From assembly GCF_000504205.1 (NCBI RefSeq), contig NZ_AZAJ01000001.1, forward strand, positions 2,826,879 to 2,890,878: a stretch of 64,000 nucleotides of DNA, written 5' to 3'. Of this stretch, positions 27,363 to 35,703 are shown one piece after another; position 1 is the stretch's first letter; each line of letters begins with the position of its first letter. This stretch comes from Methanolobus tindarius DSM 2278 (lineage in GTDB: Archaea; Halobacteriota; Methanosarcinia; Methanosarcinales; Methanosarcinaceae). A program made the position numbers and the translations under genes. The notes beneath the pieces are model-generated. The model did not search any database. It worked only from the letters and a program-made list of their open reading frames with translations, and had not been told where the DNA came from.

Positions 27363-28379
27363 ATGAGCATGAATAACAGAAGCCGACTTTTACATACTAT
27401 TAATCTTATTATTTTATCCTCTGCTATATTTACAACATTTTTTGGTTCCGGTACCCAAGAAGCGAACAAAAGAGTACTATACAACAGCTCTGCAAATCTG
27501 ATATTTTTTGCATGTGCAATTATTGTATCACTTATTGTGATTTTTTTTGTAGGGTTCATATTCTACACTGCCTTCCCGGTGTTCCAGAGTCAGGGAATAA
27601 TTAATTTCCTCATTACTGATGAATGGAACTATGGTAGGAATACCTATGGCATCAAAACATACATTATGGGCACCCTTATAATGACCATTGTAACTCTGAT
27701 AATGGCAGTACCTATAAGTATTTTTACAGCAATATTTCTGTCTGAGATTGCATCTCTCCGCCTTGCTTCCTCAATAAGACCTTTCATCGAATTACTTGTA
27801 GGCATACCATCTGTGGTCTACGGTATATTTGGTCTTTTCGTGCTTGAAAATATTTTTCAGAATTATATAGAACCAATCCTTTCTTCGGTTCTGGGTTTCA
27901 TTCCGATATTTGTTGATGTGAACCCCCAGTCGGGACTGGGTGTGTTGCTGGCATCAACAGTTCTGTCAATAATGGTCTTCCCAACAATTACAACAATTTC
28001 TGAGAATGCCATACGTTCTGTATCTGTAGAGAACAGGCATGCTTCATTATCTTTGGGTGCCAACAGGTGGGAGACTATAAGTAAGGTAGTCCTTCCAGCA
28101 GCCTCCAGTGGAATAATGACTGCAGTGGTACTTGGAATGATGAGGGCAATGGGTGAAACAATGGCTATAGTGATGTTGCTGGGCAATGCAAATACCATTC
28201 CTTCTTCAGTAATGGGTCCCGGTTATGCAATGACATCGAAGATCCTCAATGATATTGGTCATCACTTCAATGAACCAGGACCACGGGCTGCATTGTTTGG
28301 AATTGCAGCAGTCCTTTTTGCAATTGAAATCGGTTTTGTTCTTGTCTCAAGATATCTGGGTGGTAGAAATGAACTATAG
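27363..28379 (+). CDS. pstC: Phosphate ABC transporter permease PstC
   Basis: A 338-residue inner-membrane permease subunit. The ABC permease (EAA-loop) region reads SLGANRWETISKVVLPAASSGI, and GIPSVVYGIFGLFVLENIF is the PstC motif. The N-terminal about 40 residues are unusual: an extra hydrophobic stretch (INLIILSSAIFTTFFG) before the usual first segment. The start could be further in. It ends in TAG, which overlaps the pstA start. Confidence 0.93.
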   Translation: MSMNNRSRLLHTINLIILSSAIFTTFFGSGTQEANKRVLYNSSANLIFFACAIIVSLIVIFFVGFIFYTAFPVFQSQGIINFLITDEWNYGRNTYGIKTYIMGTLIMTIVTLIMAVPISIFTAIFLSEIASLRLASSIRPFIELLVGIPSVVYGIFGLFVLENIFQNYIEPILSSVLGFIPIFVDVNPQSGLGVLLASTVLSIMVFPTITTISENAIRSVSVENRHASLSLGANRWETISKVVLPAASSGIMTAVVLGMMRAMGETMAIVMLLGNANTIPSSVMGPGYAMTSKILNDIGHHFNEPGPRAALFGIAAVLFAIEIGFVLVSRYLGGRNEL

Positions 28380-29262
28380 AAAAACAAAAGAGAAATTTTA
28401 TATATTTCTGTGCTATTTCTCGGCAGTTCTGGCAACAATGGCCCTTTTCGGGATACTTGGAAAGATTGCCTTTGAAGCTCTTCCAAGTCTGAATCTGGAA
28501 TTTTTACTTACTCCTGAAAATGAAGCTAAAGGGTTTGGAGGCGGAATAGCAAATGCAATAGTGGGAACAATTCTGCTTTCATTGCTATCTACAATAATGG
28601 CTTCTCCCATTGCAGTAGGAACTGCACTATATATGAAGCGCTATGCCAAGAATAAGCATCTAATAAATAATTTTAGTTTCATTATCGATGTACTTTCTGG
28701 AACTCCTTCAATTGTTCTTGGAATATTTGGATTGATGATCTTTGTTTATCATATGCGCTTCATTACCGGTGGTTTTTCACTAATTTCCGGTGCAATTGCC
28801 CTTACGATTCTGATTCTACCCGTAATTGAGCGCTCAGCAGAAGAGGCTATTAAATCTGTTCCGGCAGAATTGGAGGAAGCAAGCTATGCACTGGGAGCTA
28901 CAAAATGGGAAACAATAAGCAAAATAACCCTTCCAAATGCAGCTACAGGTATTGTCACAGGTATAGTTCTCAGTGTGGGAAGAGCTGCTGAAGAATCTGC
29001 AGTTGTGGTTTTGACTGCCGGTTATTCTCAGTTTATGCCCGAGTTTGGTGTATCTGCAAAAGAGAGTATGCTTTTTGGAATACGTATATCTCCATTACAG
29101 AATTTGGTAGCTTCACTTCCAATTACAGTGTACCATTCATTTGAATTCCCAAGTATGGTATCTCCATCAGAGGGTTTTGCAGCTGCATTTGTGCTAATAG
29201 TCATTGTTATGCTAATAAATGCCATTACCCGTCTTATCGTCTGGAGGCGCAGAATTGGCTAA
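28369..29262 (+). CDS. pstA: Phosphate ABC transporter permease PstA
   Basis: A 297-residue permease subunit with the EAA loop YALGATKWETISKITLPNAATG, plus the SGTPSIVLGIFGL segment. ATG 28369 overlaps the last codons of pstC (translational coupling); an in-frame extension to 28249 lies wholly inside pstC and has no family match. It overlaps the secretion ATPase gene by 8 bases. No pstB ATPase follows, so the permease must use an ATPase from elsewhere, or work differently. Confidence 0.93.
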   Translation: MNYRKTKEKFYIFLCYFSAVLATMALFGILGKIAFEALPSLNLEFLLTPENEAKGFGGGIANAIVGTILLSLLSTIMASPIAVGTALYMKRYAKNKHLINNFSFIIDVLSGTPSIVLGIFGLMIFVYHMRFITGGFSLISGAIALTILILPVIERSAEEAIKSVPAELEEASYALGATKWETISKITLPNAATGIVTGIVLSVGRAAEESAVVVLTAGYSQFMPEFGVSAKESMLFGIRISPLQNLVASLPITVYHSFEFPSMVSPSEGFAAAFVLIVIVMLINAITRLIVWRRRIG

Positions 29263-31429
29263 ACTTCAACTGCGCTCTAGATTCACCAAAAAAAAGTCAT
29301 CTGAGGCAGTTGAAACAGCAGATGACAGGGCATCAGTCTCTGATGCTGGATACGTGTCAGACTTGCCAGTTGAAACAATTGAATCCGCAGAAGAGGATGA
29401 TTTTTCCGGCAATGGTCACATAAGCGAAGAGGAAATAATTTCAGTCTCAGACGAACCTGAAATCATAGATAATCAGGAAATATCTGAGGATTTTTCCCTA
29501 AATACTGAAGACGATATTAATGATGTTTCTTTGAAACCAGAACCTGATATTATTGTTGAGGAATCAGAAGTCTCAGATCCGGATGAAAAAACAGAAAAAA
29601 AGAAAAAGTTTGGTTTTAAGATTGGTAAAAAGGAAAAGAAGCCAAAGAAATCTTCCAAAAAAAGTGATTCAGTAGCTTCAATAGAAGAGCCTGAAGTACA
29701 AAGCTCAAAACCTGTAAAAAAGAAATCAAAATTCAATCTAGATCTGAACCTGAATTTCGGTAAAAAAAAGAAAAACCTTCCAGAAACCGAAAATAACGAT
29801 GATGTCGCATCTGGAGAAATACAGGGACAAGAGTTAACTGAAGAATCTGCTGTTTCATCACTTGTTAAAAAGATAGAGCAGATAATATCTCCAAAACCGG
29901 AAATTATCGAAGAGATGGAGTTCATCGTTGGTGAAATCACAATTCCTGCACCGGGAGTTCCACAAAAGGAAGTAAACATCACATATGAGGTTACTTCCGG
30001 GTTCCAGTATGTTCATATTGAATTTACCGGGGAGTCTCTTCAGTATCAGTGCCTTGAACCTCCGCTCAGTGAATCTGAAAAAGAGGCAATGTTCATTGTG
30101 CAGAATGCTTTTGATAAAATGGCACACTCTGAGATTCTTCTCGTTGAGGAAGAAGATCGTGTCGAGGCTCTCAGGGATAGGTTTGATCTTATAGTTGACA
30201 TCTACCGTCTGAAACTTACCGAAACCCAGAAAGACAAATTCTTCTATTACCTTCACAAAAAATACATGGGCTTTGACAGGATGGACCTTTTGATGAAAGA
30301 TCCATATATTGAAGATATTACCTGTAACGGTCCCTTTACTCCACTTTATGTCAACCACAGGGTTTACGGTTCTGTTGCAACGGATGTAATCTATGAAGAA
30401 ATCGAACTCAACAATTTTGTCATGAGAATGGCACAGGCAGCAGGCAGGCATATTTCCGTGCTGGAGCCTATCAGGGATGCAACACTTGTGGATGGGAGTC
30501 GTGCAAATCTGACACTTGGAAAAGAGGTCACAAAAAGAGGTTCCACATTCACCATCAGGCGTTTCAGATCCAATCCGGTTTCATGCATTGATCTGATGAA
30601 TTACAAGACCTATGATTCTACAGTTCTCGCTTATTTCTGGCTCATGGTGGAATACAAACGTTCCGTACTTGCAGCCGGAGGAACAGCTTCAGGAAAGACA
30701 ACTACCCTGAACGCTCTTGGTGCTTTCATTCCACCGGAATATAAGATTGTATCCATTGAAGATACTGCGGAAATGAACCTCATGCATCCAAACTGGACTC
30801 AGTCTATCACAAGAGCAGGTTTTGGAGGCAGTAGTGAAGGTGGTAAATCCGCGGGAGATATCGAACTTTTCGACCTGCTTAAAGCTGCTTTGAGACAAAG
30901 ACCAGAATACATAGTGGTTGGTGAGGTTCGTGGTGCTGAAGCCGGTACACTTTTCCAGGCAATTTCCGTTGGTCACCCATGTATGGGGACGATACACGCA
31001 GGTTCCATTCAGGAACTGCTATCAAGGGTTGAATCCGAACCAATGAACGTGCCAAGGAACCTTTTTGCCAGTGTTGATATGGTAATTTTCAACTCCATGA
31101 TCAAAGTTGGTGAACATTTCCTCAGACGTGCTCTGAGAATTGTAGAAATAGTGGAACTTGATCCTGAACGTGGCGACCTCATCACAAATCCTGTATTTAA
31201 ATGGAATCCCATCACGGATGAGTATGAGTACAGTGGCAGCAGTGCAATGTTTGATGACATCAATGATGAATTTGGTATCGATCAGTATGAACTGGTAAGG
31301 GAAATGGATCTCAGGGCAAGATATCTGGAAGGGCTTGCACGTGATGGAATTACTGATTATGAGGATGTGGCCAGAGCCATCAGAAGGTATTCACGAGAAA
31401 AAGATGAATTGCTGGAGATGACTCACTAA
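29255..31429 (+). CDS. Type IV pilus/secretion ATPase (GspE/VirB11-like)
   Basis: A 724-residue assembly ATPase. The first about 210 residues are low-complexity: acidic, then lysine-rich blocks (KKKKFGFKIGKKEKK and similar). The core has Walker A GGTASGKTT (about 474-482), Walker B/Asp box in EYIVVGEVRGAEAG and the His box GTIHAGS (about 577). It should power pilin assembly from the cytoplasm with a TadC-type platform. TTG 29255 follows GGAGG (29243-29247) and overlaps pstA. Its place right after pstA is unusual, and the organised spacing argues for one operon. Confidence 0.93.
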   Translation: MAKLQLRSRFTKKKSSEAVETADDRASVSDAGYVSDLPVETIESAEEDDFSGNGHISEEEIISVSDEPEIIDNQEISEDFSLNTEDDINDVSLKPEPDIIVEESEVSDPDEKTEKKKKFGFKIGKKEKKPKKSSKKSDSVASIEEPEVQSSKPVKKKSKFNLDLNLNFGKKKKNLPETENNDDVASGEIQGQELTEESAVSSLVKKIEQIISPKPEIIEEMEFIVGEITIPAPGVPQKEVNITYEVTSGFQYVHIEFTGESLQYQCLEPPLSESEKEAMFIVQNAFDKMAHSEILLVEEEDRVEALRDRFDLIVDIYRLKLTETQKDKFFYYLHKKYMGFDRMDLLMKDPYIEDITCNGPFTPLYVNHRVYGSVATDVIYEEIELNNFVMRMAQAAGRHISVLEPIRDATLVDGSRANLTLGKEVTKRGSTFTIRRFRSNPVSCIDLMNYKTYDSTVLAYFWLMVEYKRSVLAAGGTASGKTTTLNALGAFIPPEYKIVSIEDTAEMNLMHPNWTQSITRAGFGGSSEGGKSAGDIELFDLLKAALRQRPEYIVVGEVRGAEAGTLFQAISVGHPCMGTIHAGSIQELLSRVESEPMNVPRNLFASVDMVIFNSMIKVGEHFLRRALRIVEIVELDPERGDLITNPVFKWNPITDEYEYSGSSAMFDDINDEFGIDQYELVREMDLRARYLEGLARDGITDYEDVARAIRRYSREKDELLEMTH

Positions 31430-32347
31430 ATGGTCAAGACCCAGGATGTCGATGTCCATCAGGCTTTCAATGATGGAAGTACTAACAAGTATATTGAAAA
31501 ATATAAGATGTTCTGTTATGTCTTTGGTAAACACATAGACAAAAAACCACAGGATGACATCGCTAAGTCACTCTATCAGGCAGACATGGTGCTTACTCCG
31601 GGGATGTTCATGTCTCTGGCATTGGTTACCGCAGGTCTGGCTTCAGGAATAGTGTTTTTATTATCAGTTTTACTTTTTACAAAATCATCATCTCCACTTG
31701 TCTACATATCTGTACTTACCTTCCTGACATTCGGACTAACCGTAAGCGGTTTTCCGTTCATGTTATACAACAAAGTTTCCAACAAGAACATGAATATTGA
31801 GCAGGAACTGCCTTTCACTCTCGGGTACATGACCATTCTTGCAAGTTCGGGTTCTTCACCTATGGATGTTATCAGGAAAGTTGCAATCGAGGACTATGGT
31901 GACGTTTCAGTTGAATTTGGTAAAGTAATGTATCGTGTGGATGTTCTTGGTGAAGATGGTGTAAGTGCCATGAATCACCTCATACGCAACACATCATCTG
32001 AATCCCTAAGGGCAATATGCATTGATCTTGCCAATGCCATGCAGTCCGGTGGTGGCCTTCGAACTTATCTTGAAATGAAATCCAGGGAACTCATGGACAT
32101 GAGGAGAAAAATGCAGCAGGAGTTCGTGGATTCTCTTGGAGTTTACGGTGAAGGTTATCTGAGTGGAGTAGTTATGAGTGTTGTACTTGTAGTCCTGATG
32201 ATCGTGGTTACAAGTGCTCTTGGAATTGATCTTGGTCCATTTACGGCCAAACAGATGTTCCAGTTCTTCGTTTACTTCATGTTACCTTTCATAAACATCG
32301 TTTTCCTGATTTTATTATGGATGAAATATTCAAGGAGCACTCTATGA
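31430..32347 (+). CDS. TadC-like pilus assembly membrane protein (first)
   Basis: A 305-residue GspF/TadC (T2SSF) platform protein with membrane segments near 60-105 and at the C-terminus (about 240-300). The cytoplasmic core (LPFTLGYMTILASSGSSPMDVIRKVA) matches the family. It begins right at the ATPase stop codon and overlaps the next platform gene, so the three are translationally coupled. Confidence 0.9.
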   Translation: MVKTQDVDVHQAFNDGSTNKYIEKYKMFCYVFGKHIDKKPQDDIAKSLYQADMVLTPGMFMSLALVTAGLASGIVFLLSVLLFTKSSSPLVYISVLTFLTFGLTVSGFPFMLYNKVSNKNMNIEQELPFTLGYMTILASSGSSPMDVIRKVAIEDYGDVSVEFGKVMYRVDVLGEDGVSAMNHLIRNTSSESLRAICIDLANAMQSGGGLRTYLEMKSRELMDMRRKMQQEFVDSLGVYGEGYLSGVVMSVVLVVLMIVVTSALGIDLGPFTAKQMFQFFVYFMLPFINIVFLILLWMKYSRSTL

Positions 32348-33708
32348 ATATTGAAAAATATCGTCTGACAGCAGAGCGTTATCATCAAATGCTGACTATA
32401 CGTTATGATATCAAGCGTGAATATCTCACATTAGGTATCCCTGTCTTTATTGCATTAATGATCGTGGTCATGGCTTTAATTACCGGTCATTCCTTTGTAA
32501 CTGATGAAGCTGCAGCTGGCGGTGCAGCAGTTAGTGACGAAGCTGCTGCTAAACAAGCTGCATATGAGCAACTTGTAGCTGAAATGGAGGCTGCAGAAGC
32601 TGCAGAAAGAGGTGAGGTTGTAGCCACCGAAGAGGAAGAGGTAGAACCAGAAACTGAAGAGGATAAACCAAAAGATGATTTGGATCATATTATGGTGTTT
32701 GCAATACTTGTGGCTATTATTCCATATTCTATAGATTCATTCATAGAAAAAAGAAATCTTCAAAAAAGAGAAGTCGCTTTCAGTGAGTTTCTGTATAAAC
32801 TATCCGAACTGATGCGTGGCGGTATAGATCCTGTCAAGGGTTTTATCAATCTCTCCAAGACTAATCTTGGAGCAATCAGCACTCATGCACAGGATGCTGC
32901 ATCTTCAATGGTGCTTGGAAAATCCTTTGAGGAATCTATGCACAGAATGTCAGATTCAATGAAAAGCCGTCTTGTTTCCAGATATATTGACGTCGTCGTT
33001 CAGGCTGCTTATACTGGTGGTAATGTGGCTGACCTGTTATTCCGGACCTCAGAGGACATGAGATCAGTGATTGCTATCCAGCGAGAAAAGGAAGCAAATT
33101 TGAAGCAGTATATTGTAATTTTCTACCTTGCTCAGGGTATTATCGTAATGTTGACATATATTCTCTCAACATCCCTGTTACCTCTTATTCAGGGTGTTGG
33201 AATGGAAATGCTTGGTGGTGCAGGTCTTTCGGATATTGACTTTGAGCGTGGTTTTTTCCATATGATTATACTTAATGCTCTCTTTGGTGGACTTATAGTC
33301 GGACAGATTACAGAAGGTGAGATCAAGCATGGATTCAAACATTCAGCTATATTGATAGCCTTGAGCTATGTTGCATGTGTTACATTGCTTCTTCCGGCAG
33401 GTGTGGGTAGCACATACATGGTTACTGTAGTTTCAGGCGATGCACAGGAAGTTATGGGTGGTATTCCCTTACAGCAGCCAATTATATTCAATATAACTGA
33501 TGTAGATGGAAATCCTGCTGCAGGTACGTTTGTCAAAATGACAATAACACCCACTGGAGTGATCACAAGTTCTATGACTGAGGATGACGGAACAGTAACT
33601 GTGTCCCCGGTTCCGGGTTCAACTGCAGGTACGTATGTTGTAACTGCAACAGCTGGTGAATCTCAAGGTACAGCAACAATAATTGTGAATGAAGGAGGAG
33701 GGGATTAA
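32344..33708 (+). CDS. TadC-like pilus assembly membrane protein (second) with C-terminal Ig-like domain
   Basis: A 454-residue T2SSF platform protein. Two odd parts: an Ala/Glu-rich loop (about 52-115) inserted after the first membrane segment, and a C-terminal Ig/carboxypeptidase-like beta domain (about 374-452, with QQPIIFNITDVDGNPAAGT and STAGTYVVTATAGES). The latter is normally found in surface proteins and should sit outside the cell. The T2SSF core SELMRGGIDPVKGFINLS is intact. ATG 32344 has AGGAG at 32333-32337. Confidence 0.9.
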   Translation: MNIEKYRLTAERYHQMLTIRYDIKREYLTLGIPVFIALMIVVMALITGHSFVTDEAAAGGAAVSDEAAAKQAAYEQLVAEMEAAEAAERGEVVATEEEEVEPETEEDKPKDDLDHIMVFAILVAIIPYSIDSFIEKRNLQKREVAFSEFLYKLSELMRGGIDPVKGFINLSKTNLGAISTHAQDAASSMVLGKSFEESMHRMSDSMKSRLVSRYIDVVVQAAYTGGNVADLLFRTSEDMRSVIAIQREKEANLKQYIVIFYLAQGIIVMLTYILSTSLLPLIQGVGMEMLGGAGLSDIDFERGFFHMIILNALFGGLIVGQITEGEIKHGFKHSAILIALSYVACVTLLLPAGVGSTYMVTVVSGDAQEVMGGIPLQQPIIFNITDVDGNPAAGTFVKMTITPTGVITSSMTEDDGTVTVSPVPGSTAGTYVVTATAGESQGTATIIVNEGGGD

Positions 33709-33737
33709 TCTCCTTTTTTTAAAAAAGAATATAAGTT

Positions 33738-34415
33738 TTAACCAACTCTTTCTCTCATATCCATGGTGATTCCCTGGCTGGTTACATTATATGCAATCAT
33801 TTTATTCAGGGGAATGCTGCCTTTCATTTTTGGAATGTTGATGTATCTGTTGATTTTGCCAGCTATATATTCGGTTCTGAACTGGATGACACCGTCGACC
33901 ATGGAGCGGATTATCTTCTCGGCTCTTTCCGGAAGTATGCCCATGTCGGCTGAAAGCAGGAATGTGATGTTTTCTTTTCGGCTGATGCTGATTAATGCTT
34001 CAATGGTTTCGGATATGACTTCTGTATCTTCATGAACAAACAGTGCGGCGAACATATCAATGATGCACACGTCGGCTTCACTTATGTTATGCAACAGTGA
34101 CCCGTTATTCTCCCCGTGGAGCCTGCTGTAAAGCCTGTGACGCTTATAACACATATCCAGAAGGGCAATATGGTCTGAAAAGTTGCCTATGGCTGTTAGG
34201 AGCTCAGGTTTTGTAATAGAATCAAACTTGTTCATTTCTTCTTTCAGGTCATTTTCTGAGTTTCTGGTAGATATATAGAATACCTTTTTTCCGCTTCTTA
34301 GAGCATCAGAAGTAATCTTTCGGAAAAAGACACTTTTTACATCTCCTATGTCTTCTTCTACCAATAGTACCACATTGGAAGGTACGTTTTTTAAACCAAA
34401 GCTAGTCAGCACCAT
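33738..34415 (-). CDS. ArlH/KaiC-like ATPase with degenerate Walker A
   Basis: About 225 residues. The course NVVLLVEEDIGDVKSVFF...ALRSGKKVFYISTRNSENDLKEEM parallels ArlH (FlaH)/KaiC proteins, but the P-loop lacks the usual glycines, keeping only G-D-V-K-S. Walker B is visible as ADVCIIDMFAALF. It may bind nucleotide weakly or be a regulator of pilus assembly. ATG at 34415 follows AGGG; a longer form starts at 34436. It is divergent from the pilin gene at 34541 and beside the platform genes. Confidence 0.7.
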   Translation of the reverse strand: MVLTSFGLKNVPSNVVLLVEEDIGDVKSVFFRKITSDALRSGKKVFYISTRNSENDLKEEMNKFDSITKPELLTAIGNFSDHIALLDMCYKRHRLYSRLHGENNGSLLHNISEADVCIIDMFAALFVHEDTEVISETIEALISISRKENITFLLSADMGILPERAEKIIRSMVDGVIQFRTEYIAGKINRYINIPKMKGSIPLNKMIAYNVTSQGITMDMRERVG

Positions 34416-34540
34416 CAAAACCCTAAAAGTAATCATTGCTTAAATGGTTTTGGAAGAAAATGCCAAAAACTATAGACTATAGGGTTCTATATATATTACA
34501 GAAACAAAGTATATAATCGGTAATACACTTCTCATCACAG

Positions 34541-35680
34541 ATGGCTGGCAACGATATGAAAGCGTTTTTTAACGACAACCGCGGTGTTACTGTTGTATTT
34601 GGCACTCTGTTATTGATATTGATCACTATTATCGCTGCTTCAAGTGTTGCCTACATGATATCCACTACCCAGAAGCAGGCTATGGATCTTGAAAGCCATC
34701 AGAATTCAGTTGAGAACGAAAACCTCAAAATAGTTTCCATTGATCCACAGGGTAACGGTTCTAAATGGGAATCGATTGATCTGAAAATACTCAATCTCAA
34801 TATTGAGGATTCCTACATATCGGCAATCCGCATCAATGACGGATATTTCCTTTATTTCCGGGCTTATGATGATTATTCATCTGAAAATTTTGATACTTAT
34901 AATGGATATCCGGCGGTTTACAATGCAAATCACAGATTGAAAATACCTGCAACTAAAAGTAAAACCGTTCATCTTAATTTTTCAGACATAGATGTTCAGG
35001 GAATTGAAACAATTGATACTGCAGCATGGACTAATAATAGCATAGATTTTACATATTCTCTTAAAAAACATCCATGGGATGCATTTGGAGAATATCCATT
35101 CACTTATAATCTGACCTATGAAAACGGAACAAATTGTATCGAAAATGGCAACATTACATTGAGCAATGAGACTCGTCAGATAACATTTCTGGGAAATAAT
35201 TCAGGTGGAACTCTAATTAACACATCAAATTATAATCTCGAATATTCATTGAATTTCATATCGTATCCGGGCTCATCACCTTCTAAAGAGGATCCGGTTA
35301 GGGTCGAAATTATCACTTCATACATTAATGTTTTCAGGGAAGTTTTCTCTCCGCCAATGCCGGTGGCAGCAGTACAATTCAAAGTTGAGTATCTGCAAAA
35401 TGGAAATGGAACCCAGAGTCCCAATAGCTACCTTATATTGGATGCTTCCGATTCCACAGATATTGACGGTTTCATCACCAGCTATAAATGGGCCATCTGG
35501 AAGGATTCAGGTAATGGGACAACAACTCTCTATGATTATGACCTTCAGGGAATGGTTGTAAGGCCTACTGGAATTGACCCATATAACGATCATAACGTAA
35601 CCATCGATCTACTGATAACAGACGATGACGGCATGACCTCCAGACTAAGTCAGGTATCTGGTAACCTGACAATTCTTTAA
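34541..35680 (+). CDS. Pilin-type surface protein with PKD-like domain
   Basis: A 379-residue protein. The N-terminus has FFNDNRGVTVVFGTLLLIL, a type III (pilin) signal with a likely cut before GVTV, then a hydrophobic helix. The middle is beta-rich with many NxS/T sites. The C-terminus (about 268-379) is PKD-like (LDASDSTDIDGFITSYKW, then LLITDDDGMTSRLS). It is probably a large pilin or tip subunit of the same pilus system. ATG at 34541 or 34556. It is followed 23 bases later by an AbrB-PhoU gene. Confidence 0.8.
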   Translation: MAGNDMKAFFNDNRGVTVVFGTLLLILITIIAASSVAYMISTTQKQAMDLESHQNSVENENLKIVSIDPQGNGSKWESIDLKILNLNIEDSYISAIRINDGYFLYFRAYDDYSSENFDTYNGYPAVYNANHRLKIPATKSKTVHLNFSDIDVQGIETIDTAAWTNNSIDFTYSLKKHPWDAFGEYPFTYNLTYENGTNCIENGNITLSNETRQITFLGNNSGGTLINTSNYNLEYSLNFISYPGSSPSKEDPVRVEIITSYINVFREVFSPPMPVAAVQFKVEYLQNGNGTQSPNSYLILDASDSTDIDGFITSYKWAIWKDSGNGTTTLYDYDLQGMVVRPTGIDPYNDHNVTIDLLITDDDGMTSRLSQVSGNLTIL

Positions 35681-35703
35681 AATCATATAAAGGAAGGATT
35701 CAC

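Noticed and set aside
28249-28368. 40-residue extension of PstA
   Set aside because: Lies wholly inside pstC in another frame and has no PstA similarity.
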